From: Parus major
Taxonomy: Eukaryota > Chordata > Aves > Passeriformes > Paridae
Direction of reading: 5' to 3'
Assembly (NCBI RefSeq): GCF_001522545.3
Contig: NC_031769.1
Span: 20,071,875-20,135,874, forward strand
Length of the DNA: 64,000 nucleotides
The translations under genes were made by a program, and so were the position numbers. The notes under the pieces were generated by a model. That model searched no databases, was not told the origin of the DNA, and saw only the letters and a list, made by a program, of their open reading frames with translations. Numbering within the stretch: position 1 is the stretch's first letter; every line of letters starts with the position of its first letter. Positions 12,501-22,870 of the stretch are shown in pieces.

Positions 12501-13524
12501 GTAAGTATATAGTCTAACATAGAATGACTTGTTTTTAAAACACTAGACTTCTTCCAAAACTTGTGGCTTTTTCTGTCTTCTCTATTGTTATTCTGAATAT
12601 TATATGAAAAAATCTTTTGAATCTACATTTTATGACAACTGAGTTTCCAATTGGTTTACTTTGTGTTCCTAGGCAGCAGTTTGTTTAGACCAAAATTATA
12701 TCTGTGTCTCTCTGTGAGGAGAATATAAGTTGCTATTATTTTATTATCTGTCATGTCATACAGAGGTTTCACAGGGATATGTGAAAACCTTAAAAATTAC
12801 TAGATCTATGGAGAACCTACAGTACACTGTTATGAATCATGGGCTGGTTTTTGTACGTATATAGTTCAGTTAATATTGTCAGATGTTTAACATGTTTGAC
12901 TTTCAAAATTTTCATTTATCTGAGAAGGGTATTTTGAAGAGTTCTACTGCTGGTAGTAAGTTCATGACCAAGTGGTATTTAGGCATTGGGGAAGGTAATA
13001 AATGCACTGGTTAATCAGCATTCAAAGATACTTTTCACAAAGCCTGTGTTGTACACAAGCCCTTCCTCCTGCACTTCTGTGCTGGTCAATGATATTATAG
13101 GGCATTTCCAAGCATAAGAGGAATGCAGCTCTGGAATTCAGAGTAATCTCAAAGTGAGTGTATTAAAACAGCTGCATCCACACAGCTTAATTTGTATGAA
13201 TGGTCTGGTATTGAGTTATATTAAGTCACTGTCCTTTGTAATTAAAAAATGTTTATTTTTTGATTGCCCCATTAAGTATTGGTATAGCTTGGAATTGGAG
13301 GAAGAAATTATGAATGTCCTCATGGCAACATTGATTTCTTTCTTGAAAGTCCATGTGTTGAGATGTTGGCTGCAAAAACAGAACGCAAATGACACTTTCA
13401 AGCAAAGCATGCTGTTGTCTTTGTCACTTTGATAATTAAGGAAATATTCTATTTACATGTGACTGTAAATTTTACATATTTAGCCTGCATCAGTCATATT
13501 TCTTGGTTTTGATATTCTTCATAG
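12501..13524 (+). other. TRDMT1 intron, 1.0 kb
   Basis: AT-rich. The ORFs at 13154-13432 (+) and 13216-13410 (-) are mirror images on the two strands. No repeat or element recognised. Confidence 0.65.
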
Positions 13525-13654
13525 CTTGAATCAGTGTTTAAACACATTGACGAGTTACCAGAAGAAGAGAAGCTTATGAAATTGTCAACACTAAAACTGA
13601 GGTACTTTACCCCAAGAGAAATAGCAAATCTTCATGGATTCCCTTTGGAATTTG
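13525..13654 (+). CDS. TRDMT1: TRDMT1 coding exon (LKLRYFTPREIANLHGFP)
   Basis: 130 nt, entering in phase 0 and leaving with the first base of a Gly codon. It encodes a helical segment and then LKLRYFTPREIANLHGFP, matching human LKLRYFTPKEIANLLGFP (conserved motif IX region). The human Leu before GFP is His here. Acceptor TTCATAG; donor TTTG/GTATGT. Confidence 0.96.
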
Positions 13655-16600
13655 GTATGTGCTGCAAAATACCCATTTCTACATTATTCTTCAGAAATGC
13701 CAATATATGTTTTTGTTTTGTTTTTTTTTACTGGGACTAATCCAATCTTTTTATTTTGCATTTCTTTCAGACCGCTCAGTTCTTATGATTGGTTGATTCT
13801 CATTGTTTGGCTAAATTTTGTTTCTCTAAATTTCTACTGGTTTTTTTTTAATGTTTTGTAAGAGCCAGCTTCTGTGGTGAGGTCTATATTTATTTTATTT
13901 ATATAGCCTTTCTTCATAAGCTAAGAAGGAAGTTTTGGCATGCAAAATGCTCTGTTAATGAAGCGCAATGAAGGAATACCTTTGTTAAAAGTTGAAACTA
14001 TTTACTCAGCAGCCAGTGTTACTCACAACTGTGGTAAATAAACATAATTCTGCCAGCTTAGGAAGTCTGTTTGTGGTTCTTAGTGAGCTGCTTGCCTTCT
14101 CCCTTTCACACATTTACAGCTGCTGACAGGGAATTTCAGATGATACAGATAGTTGTTTGTTGAGGAGTAACCAATCTGTTGAGCCATCTCTATTTTCTAT
14201 AAAAGACAGTTCTTAGTTATTTCATTTTCTAAGTGGTTTTCTTTTTGAAGAAGAAGGAGTCAAGCAACAAGACTCAGCAGTATCAGTACACTGGATACAC
14301 TTCAATAAGAATTAAAACTGAAGTAAATTAACCAGAATTTTCTTTGTAAAAAAGGGCAAGTAGCTGTTACTGTAAAAGTGTAGCTGTTACTATCTGCTAA
14401 GAAACTGTCCTCCTGACATCAGATCAATTTATTGTCACTCAGCAAGAAAAGCATCCATGGAATCATGGAAAGGTTTGTGTTTGAAGAGACCTTAAAGATC
14501 ATCTATTTCCAACCCCCTTCTGCTAAATCAGATTGCTCAAAGAATAAGACAGCACTGACCTTGAGTAATTTGTCATTTTTTGCTTTGACTTCTGCAGTAA
14601 CTTAGAGTTCTGAGAAATGTGATTTGTTTCTATGTATTTCTTTCTTTCACAGTTTTAGTTTGTTTTTTCATATATTACTTGTTATATTTGAAATTGCTAC
14701 TTTTGGAGAATATTATCAAGGTTGCACAGTGAAGCTAGAGTTGCCAGCACTAAGCTTAGGTGTTTATGAATATAAACACACAAGAGTGTGCTGTGTTGTT
14801 ACATACCGACATGCAGTGTTTTTTCATAGCCTCTCTTCTTTAATGGATCTGTTCTATTTTCTGACAGCCTTTTAGCACAGCTCTCTTCCATATTAATGTA
14901 GGCTGATGTCAAGATACTTGAACTTAACAGAGCTGGATTTGGCTTGTATAGGCTTATCATGCTGCTCAAGGTCTCTTTTGAGCACCGAATTTCCCATTTT
15001 CTCTTTTTTTAGATACAACTGGGGTTTTTCCACTGTTAAATCAGACTCTGCAACATTACTGAGAGGTGCAATAGGGTTGATGTTGGTTGTATTTTACAAA
15101 GGGAGAATTGAGACAATGGAGAAATTTATGTTTGGAAGGCTCCATTACTTTGGGGTGAGCAATTTGTAAAACCTGACTTTCATGGTTTCATAGTGCTTGG
15201 AGTGATACCATGCTTTCTGTTCAGAGCTCATCTGCAGAGACATCTGTGAGGTTCAGTATTTTTGCAAACCAGAACTGAACTCTGAAGACAAGTCAGGCTT
15301 TTGTATTTGAAGATTATCCAGATCATCACCATATAACAATGTGTTCATGTAGCAGACCTGTCTTTTGTTGGTTGGGATTCCACCTCTCAGAGGAGAGTAC
15401 CCTTTTGCCATAATTATGGCAGGTAGTATTATAAAAGTTTTAAAATTCTTGCAGTTCCCTTCCCTCTCTATATTGCTTTTCCAACTTTGATGACACAAAA
15501 AGCAAGCCTCTCTCATTCAGTGGTTTCCTCTCGAATATACTCCTGAGTCATAGGCAGAACATGCATTTCCCCCTGCACTGAGTCACAAGTCTGACATTTC
15601 TCTGTGTTTAAAACTTCTCCCATTTTTTGCTTAAAAAAGCGTTATTTGAATCTTGGCTGATAGAAATCTTTAGTGAAATTAGGTACTGTAATCTCAGTTT
15701 CCTTTGAGAATTTGCAAGCTCTATATTTTTTGGAAGTGGATATATTTATGGCTGCAGCAAAGGGTGTTGCCCTGAAAGCATTTCTCCCATGCTAAACTTC
15801 AAGTAATTATTGTGAAATACGGTATTTTCAGAGCAAAATGTGTTATAAATTCTCTGCTACTGTGTTCTGTAGTGACAGCAACATTTAGGTTGAAATTTTC
15901 AAAACCAGGAAGCTTGGAATTGTACCCACTGCAACTATGTTATTGGTGCAAGAAACTGAAGAATGAGGAAACTGTAAACTGAAAACTATGTGAACAGACT
16001 GTCAGCTTCTTTGTAACAGATGCTGTTACTAGTGCAGCTACAGTATCATCAGAAGAAACGTGATTGTCTAAATGTTTCTGCATTTTAAGAAGTTGATGGC
16101 CTTTTCTGATATGTGAGGTCCAGTCATTGTTCATTCTTAACATGACCAGATTTATTTGTGCTTTTAACATCTAAATGTATAAATAGTAATTGCACTATAG
16201 TTCAATGAAATACTGCAGTCATTTGTCTTTGTCACTCTGGTGGGTCCCACAGCAATATCATTAAATGTGAACAGAGCATTCTTGCACCTGTGACCTGCTT
16301 TCATGAGAGTGATATAAGGATGTGTTTTCCATTTTTCTTATTAGCAATGTATGCAAGCTTTTAGGAAACAAAAGCCAACATGGTAGGGGGAAGTATGTGC
16401 ATGCTGCTAAGATGTCAATGTCCTCAGGTACTGTGTGTGACATAAATGCTCCAGTGAAAGCTGTGCAGCAAGCACCAGCATACTGGGAGTTGTTGAATCT
16501 AACCTGATGTGGAGCCAAGAAGATAGAAAGTGCAAGACAATGTTAAGTCAGAGGGAGGAGGCTTGGGATAAAGGAAACCACGAGTTCTGATGATTAATTC

Positions 16601-18109
16601 TTGGCTTTCAGTTGCCAGAAGGTAAAAGGAGAAATTCTGACATTTTCAAGATTCAAATAGGCTTCTTGGGCTGTAAGTGTTTATGTGTGCACATGTGTGT
16701 ATGTGCATAAATACATATTTATTTTCATGTATGCTCTTAAAATGCCTTTATTCTGTACCTTACTCATCAATGCAATGTGAAAACTCTATCTAAGGAAGCA
16801 TGTATGGGAGTGCAAGTGATTGTTCCAAAGACACAAGAGCAGTTGCCCAAATGTGAGTGCCAGGAAGCCGGACAGAGTGGATGGAGCTGGCAGAAGATGT
16901 GTTTACCAAAGCAGTCCACATTCGAGGCATTAATAACTGGCAGAGAAGGATGGAACAACTCCTCCCAGACACCACCTCTTCCTCAGAGCCTCCTTTGGCT
17001 CAGTAACCATCCAAGCACATTCTCTCCTGAGCTCTCTCTGGAAGAGAAATTTTTCTGAAGAGTTGTGAAAATTTCAGAGCAAACATATCACTGCTTGTGC
17101 TCACGGTGTGCTTGTGCATCTGAGTTAATTGGGGTGGTGATGACCTCTGAGTCAAAGTTAGGTGTTTCTTCATAGGGAATGATGAAATAATTGTGGCCAA
17201 GTTTCAGCAGTTTACTATATGACTCTAACAGTTAAGTCACCACTCCTGTTCATCTTTCACTCAGGTTGAAGCAAATGTACTGTACCTCATGGTTGGGGTA
17301 AGGTAAGAGTGCAAGCAAGGACAGAGCAGACAGCTGGCTGCTCGAAACTGCTTCACTCTCAGCAGCTTGGTAGTCAGTACTCAACACGGTCCTTCTACAA
17401 TACCTGGGCTAGTGCAGGTTTTACTGGCACTCCCTCCTTTCTTCCAGGCCATGCACTTACTATGAGAAGGACATTTCTGATACTGTCTATATTTCTGAGT
17501 ATGTTTAATGTGGTCAGCATTGAATTACATGGAAAATTCTACTGCTTGATCACTCACTGAATAAGCCTTGCTCATCATTTAATCTGTATGGGTGGCACTG
17601 AAGAGACTTGTGATTTGCCTGAGCTATTGGAGGGGATCATGTGGGAAGTACAACATAAAGGTTATTGAGAAGTGCAGTTTAGTCCATCTGCAGAAATATC
17701 ACATTTTCTTTCTGCTGTGGCTATGTTCTTCTGTGGATGCAATCTAGATCAGCACTTGTGCAGGGATTTAGTGCTGCTGCCCCTCCCTGAGACTGCTGAA
17801 TGTTAAGAGCTCTCTGAAGGGAAGGTAGATCAGCAGTAGTTACACAATAGGGGAATGTTTTGAAGTTTCTTGTGAAATCTTAGAGATGGTAGTATTGGTA
17901 ATAGAAGAACTGATACAAATCCAGTGAATTGGTTGTGAATTGGTTTTCTAACCTCGTGAATTTTTTGAGGGGGGCTGGAGGGAGGGTGAATCCTGCTGCA
18001 AACTGTGATAACTGCACTAAGAAATGTTGACTGGAAAAAAAAAAAAAAAAGACTAAAAAGTAGTAACAAACCCAGACTAGTGATGTTGCACTATGTGTTT
18101 TTGTTTTAG
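13655..18109 (+). other. TRDMT1 last intron, 4.5 kb
   Basis: Contains an inverted CR1 tail (14,457-14,530, listed separately), a direct repeat GTAGCTGTTACT at ~14,360 and ~14,381, and a 17-base A run near 18,036-18,052. Overlapping ORFs at 16,261-17,200 on both strands show no domain. No further gene recognised. Confidence 0.65.
14457..14530 (-). mobile_element. CR1 LINE 3' tail, inverted fragment
   Basis: Reads GGAATCATGGAAAGGTTTG and then CCTTAAAGATCATCTA with TTCCAACCCCC. This is the reverse complement of the standard avian CR1 terminus. It is about 70 bp long and antisense to TRDMT1. Short, but the match to the remembered consensus is close. Confidence 0.85.
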
Positions 18110-18210
18110 GTTTTCCTGAAAAGGTAACAGTAAAGCAATGCTATCGTCTTCTGGGAAACAGCCTCAACGTACACGTGGTGGCAAAATTGATCTCCATTCT
18201 ACTTGAGTGA
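18110..18210 (+). CDS. TRDMT1: TRDMT1 terminal coding exon and stop
   Basis: Encodes GFPEKVTVKQCYRLLGNSLN and VHVVAKLISILLE, then TGA at 18208-18210. GNSLNVHVV is motif X, which packs on the S-adenosylmethionine pocket. It closely matches the human end (QRYRLLGNSLNVHVVAKLIK then ILYE). Acceptor TTTTAG. Confidence 0.97.
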
Positions 18211-18720
18211 TTTAGAACCTGAAACTGATGCATATGGACTGGTGACAGAAAATACTTTAATCTTTTAGGAGAAAGCTGATGGAACCTCGACGAAAAACAG
18301 AGCTTACCAAGATATCTGTCCAGACATTATACTGAACAGTTTTGATATATTTTTAGCAACTTGCATTCATGATGGATTTAAACTGTATAGGTGTTTTATT
18401 TAAATGTCAGTTTACAAGACTTATTTGCTTTGTTTAAATATTCTTTTTAGTTTGCAGAATGGAAATAGCAGCATATGCAAATGCTTCAATGAGAAAGGAT
18501 AAGATTATTTTATTTTTTTATCTTAAAACCATTTTTTGTACTGTGTGAAACTGTGTCAAAGCTGTTTTAATTAGGTGTAGAGACCAAGTTCTATGTGTAA
18601 AATGTCTTCATCTTTAAGTGTAAATGATCCATTCTGAAAAGATTTACTGTATATATATGAAATTTTGATGTGATTTTTGTAGCTCATGAAACTATTAAAT
18701 TCCGTATTTTATATACAATT
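18211..18720 (+). other. TRDMT1: TRDMT1 3' UTR
   Basis: About 510 nt of AT-rich sequence between the stop codon and the poly(A) signal region. It has several ATTTA-like and TTTTATTT motifs that could act as AU-rich elements; that is inference only. Confidence 0.75.
18694..18699 (+). terminator. ATTAAA poly(A) signal of TRDMT1
   Basis: ATTAAA, the commonest variant of AATAAA, lies ~485 nt after the stop codon. A TG-rich tract (TGTTGTCCTTTATGGTTGTC, from ~18,732) follows, as expected of a downstream element. Cleavage would fall near 18,712-18,725. Confidence 0.75.
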
Positions 18721-18725
18721 TTTAA

Positions 18726-21700
18726 GACTTAGTGTTGTCCTTTATGGTTGTCTCATCTACTTTAAATACTTCTAGTAGGAGCCCAACTGTATTTGTCTGA
18801 AATGATTTGCCTAAGTGCAGCTGAATGAAAATATTTTAAGATTATCACAAGCCTGACAATAATTTTCCTGTTTCTCTTCTCATATTATTCAGGATAAGAT
18901 CATTGCTCCTTACCGAAGACCTACATTAAAAGACATTAAAAAAATGTCAAAGCCTCATGTTTAGGTTCCTGTGACATAAGAATGGAAGAAAAACTATATG
19001 GGTTTCTGAAAATTTCTTTACAAATCTTGGTAGTGCTGGGGTAAGGAGTGTTTGTTGAGGTGAAGCCACTGGATGTGGCCATCCTGAGTGCCACTGCTGC
19101 ACAGCACCTCATAGAGCTGGATTCAGTGGGTTTGTAATCAAGACTTGTGAGTTCAGTACCTCTGAAATAATAGAGAAAATGATGGAAGAACTGAAAGCCC
19201 TCTAAAGAAGCATCTGTTCTAGTTGTTATCTGTCCTTGGGATTTTCCCATTGGTATCTAGATTAAAAACAGCTCGAGTGAGGAAGAGGTGAGATGATACT
19301 TAGAAAACATCCCATCCTTAGGGACATTCTATGCCAGAAGGCAGAAGGATTTTGTAGTTGATCATAGTTCCTGTGCACCTAAGCAGTAAGTTAAAGTTTC
19401 CAATCCTGAAAATGAATGAGTTTTCTTCTGCCTCTCCCCCCCACCCTTGGGATGACACAGGAACAGTCATGGTATGTTCCATTTGGGCTTCATAGTACAG
19501 GTGAAAGTGAAGACCATAGAGAACAGAGCTGCTGTAAAGATGCAGCAGCTACTTTCATATGCTGTAGTCCTGAAAACAATTTCAAAATCAATTTATGTAG
19601 ATAAAGTCATGCAGCTTTATCTTGTGCTGACTCCTGCATATTTCTTCTTCAGTCTTGATTTGCCTGTTGCTTGTGGACTATTAAACCAGGAAAAGCTTGG
19701 GTTTACCTACTTCAGCCTGTCTGATTCTCCAGGAGCATATTGACCATTTGTGCTGTTCCAGCTGTAAAAGAGAAATGGAAATGCTTTCTCCTGAAAGCTC
19801 CCTGGACAAAACCCTAGAGAAGGATGAGGTTGGCCTCTGTCCTCACCTGATCACTTGTAATACTGAAATGGAAAAAAAGTACTGTTGTGCTGGCTACTAA
19901 ACTGCGAAGAGCAGGTGTGGTATTGACAGTGAACCATGGTTACCTATACACACAGTGGTTATTGTGTAGATTTATCAGCCAGATCAATAACTAGTAGCTG
20001 TATGGTCTTGTTCTTGGGACAAATGTGGTAGTTTGAAAATCTGTTGCTATCTAATATGTTCCAAACATTGGCATGAAAATCAATACAATTTGTCAATACA
20101 TCAATTTGGTGTATAAATTGGAATTTCCTTCTGCTAAACCATGTAAATAGTCTATTCATTCTGCTTCACTGTAGTAATATTTGGAAATATGTTACTATTA
20201 ACAGTTAATTTTCAATTCTTCTATGTGTGGAACATATCTTAATGCTTTATAGGTCACTTGTAAGTAAGCAGTGTTGAAGTGTAAATTGAAACATATTTAG
20301 CTGCACCTAAAACTGCTATAGTAATATAGAGCCTGTTTACATATTGACAGAGAATTTTAATTCAGTGTGTTTATGAAGACTGAACCTGTTTGTTAATTTG
20401 AGCTGTTTCTGAAGGGGACAAAAAATTGAAAGAATTCAGAGTTGTAAGTACATATTTGTGTATTTTCCCCCTGCTAATCCTGTCATACTGGCACAGATAA
20501 ATTGAGTGACTGCTGCTTATCCCCTTGGTTTGTCATTAATCAGCTGGTTTACTGAGTTCTATTGGGTTGTACCTGCTTGACCTCACTTGATGATCATGTT
20601 GCTTCCTTTTCCAAGCAGTCTCCTAATCCTAAGTACTTTGCAGCCTACATCATTGCTGTACTTTGCAACTTCAGCTTAAGCATTTTCACAGCAATGAAAT
20701 GTGATTACAAAAGCAGCTGAAAGGTGAAGAAGTAAAATCTGGAAAACAGCTTTGGAAAGGGAGGGAGATCTCCAGAATCTGATTTTTTATTTTGTACCTC
20801 ATTTGTTTGCACATTTTAATTACATTTCATTATCTGAATGAGGTGATGTGGTTGTGTTCCCTCAAATTTGAGAATTTCCACTGAGAAAAAGGGTGTCATA
20901 TTTGGTGGTATGTAGTCATTTTTGAAACTTGCAGTAGACTTTAAAAAATCTTCCCTATACCAGCTAGTTTGTATCTGAGTTAGTCTGGAGTTTCCCTGTA
21001 CTCATGAAGAAACCTGTCTAGCAGCAAAATTGCTAAAATACCATTTTTTAATGCAGTGGGTTTGAGTATTTTTTGATGTTTGAAGAGGAGATGCGTCCTT
21101 CCATGCAGTGAATGTAAGGCTCCTGCCTAGATGCATTTTTATCTCCCTTTTGACTGATCCCTCCTAGGAGAATTATAAGGATTTTCAGGAATCTTTGTAT
21201 TATAATCTGGGAAAACATTGATTGGTGATAACTATTTCTTAAATGTAGACAAGGGAAAGCCCATTTTGGTTTTGATGGAGATATTTCAGTAGAAATCTGA
21301 ACAGGCCCAATGCTTTAAGGACTATACAATTCTGTTTTAGCAGTTGTCACACATTTCTAAAATAAATGAAAAATTTTGAAAATATTTTTTTACATCTCAG
21401 GGATGAACTATTCAATTCTGAGCTCCTCCTTTGGCTCCTCTATTTGCTTGCTGTTCAAACTAAATTTTAACACTGGAATTCTTGTATAAATACTGGATTA
21501 TATTTATTTTCCTTAGCAGTTTAATATGTATTGTCTCATATGTGTTTACAGCCACTTATTATTTTTTTCTGTGTGGTGTTTAAGGAATATGACATATGAG
21601 TAGGGATTTGGAGGAGATTAAGTAATAATAGGTTAAGAGCACTAGGCATTTCTGAGCAGTCTTATATAAATAATATATAAAATTGAACTGATCAAATAAA

Positions 21701-22780
21701 TATCCAAGGAAAAATAATATGAAGCCATAAAAAAGTAGTCACAGAGCGCAAAATTATTCCAGTAGCCATTTTCCCTTTGCCTGTGCAAATATGATTGTTG
21801 TAGTGTTATAACCTCATTAGGGGAAGTTTATGAAGTACTGAGTAGTGATAGTATATCAATTTAAATGTTATTGTGAAGAGCAGGACAAGATTTGTGATAT
21901 TTTTATCTATAGTTGATTGTAAGATTTGGAGAATTTATATAGCTGTTAAAGAAAAGAAATAGTGACCCAAGAGGGCCAGGCAGCTGTCTGTGAAGGCGAG
22001 ACAGCTGGATTGTTCTCTTTGTCTTTCTTCAACCTGGTTCCTGTTGAGGAAGTTGGATGAGGAATCTTCTGGTAAGAGCTTTGGTGAAACAAGAAGCAGA
22101 GTTGGAAGGGTTTAAATCAGCTGGAACACAACACTTTTACTGAAACAATTATTGGATCAAATGTCAGATGGCCACTCTGGTTGGAGCACTTCACTAGGCT
22201 TTGGGAAACTGCAGCAAAAAGGTTCCTAAAATCTCCTCCAGGGAGGAATGTCTCTGATTTTAGATGCAAGAATACATCCTGATGTCCCAGCTTCAGTGAG
22301 AGCATGTTTGTCTTGTGCTTTTGTACATGCACTGGACTGTTTTAATTCAAATTTTTTTTAATTTAATTCAAATTTTTTGGAAGCAAAGCATGTTGATGGT
22401 ACTGATGTATTTTTTCATATGTAGACAGCAATAAATAGTTTTGATTAGTTCAGATGTTTGCTCGTATATATTTTAAGAAACAAGCTAATCTCATTCTGTT
22501 TATAAATAATACACTTAAAATGGGATTCTTCCCAGAATTAGTATTTTTTATTGGCATTTTCACTGTATATTGACCACAATTAACATATGGCATTACTCAT
22601 TCTTTGCACATGTGTTGTAAGGTAAAACTTGTGGAGAAGGAGAAGACTGGACAAGTTGGTGTAAGAAAAATCCTTTGAGAGTACTCAGTAAGTAGATTTC
22701 TGACTGAGATTCCTGAGCTGCAAATAACTGGAGGCCAAGAGAGTATCTAGGGGAGGTACTGTATGTCCTCACCTCTTCCT
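18726..22780. other. Intergenic DNA, left part
   Basis: Between the TRDMT1 poly(A) site and the middle of the gap. It holds the coding-like relic at 18,982-19,205, listed separately. ORFs of 62-89 codons at 19,416-20,159 show no domain. The rest is AT-rich with no recognised repeat, promoter or RNA gene. Confidence 0.6.
18982..19205 (+). pseudogene. Possible decayed coding fragment, family unknown
   Basis: Reading from ATG 18982, one frame gives MEEKLYGFLKISLQILVVLG, a TAA at 19042, and then about 30 residues including FVEVKPLDVAILSATAAQHL, up to TAA at 19135. A one-base frame change near 19131 continues with FVIKTCEFSTSEIIEKMMEE and LKAL to TAA at 19203. The composition (amphipathic, E/K/L-rich end) looks more protein-like than the surroundings, with one stop and one frameshift, as in a relic of a retroposed gene. 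I do not recognise the parent, and chance is a real alternative. Confidence 0.25.
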
Positions 22781-22789
22781 GTACCCTTC

Positions 22790-22870
22790 ATTTCCTATCT
22801 GATTTTGGCCACTGTTGGAGTGACCTGGATGATCCACTGACCTGCACAGGTCTTTTCCAGAATAATGTCT
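22790..22870 (+). mobile_element. Possible ancient CR1/L3-like 3' end
   Basis: TTTTGGCCACTGTTGGAGTG followed by a GGATGATCCACTGACCTG block and a TCTTTTCCAGAATAATGTC-like end resembles the old amniote CR1/L3 3' terminus (GGCCACTGTTGGA ... GGATGGACC ... GGTCTGACC). It is highly diverged, and the call rests on memory of the consensus. Confidence 0.4.

Larger units (their letters stand above)
1..18725 (+). other. TRDMT1: TRDMT1 gene, 3' part (5' end outside window)
   Basis: tRNA (aspartic acid) methyltransferase 1, also called DNMT2. The family methylates cytosine 38 in the anticodon loop of tRNA-Asp(GUC), and also tRNA-Gly and tRNA-Val, using S-adenosylmethionine. Eight exons (1278-1349, 4774-4839, 6258-6327, 7616-7699, 8197-8567, 12443-12500, 13525-13654, 18110-18210) join in frame to about 316 residues, against ~307 for the same part of the 391-residue human protein. 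Visible motifs are ENV (catalytic Glu, near residue 119), GIPNSRLRY (the arginine-rich motif VIII equivalent), CFT followed by YxxY (the DNMT2 signature in the target-recognition region) and GNSLNVHVV (motif X, cofactor binding). The first ~84 residues, with the SAM loop and PPCQ cysteine, are not in the window. All junctions keep frame and no stops were found, so the gene looks intact. Confidence 0.96.

Noticed and set aside
18036..18052. A-run as the tail of a retroposed gene
   Set aside because: No coding-like sequence precedes it within the intron and it lies just before the last TRDMT1 exon; a simple A-run is enough.
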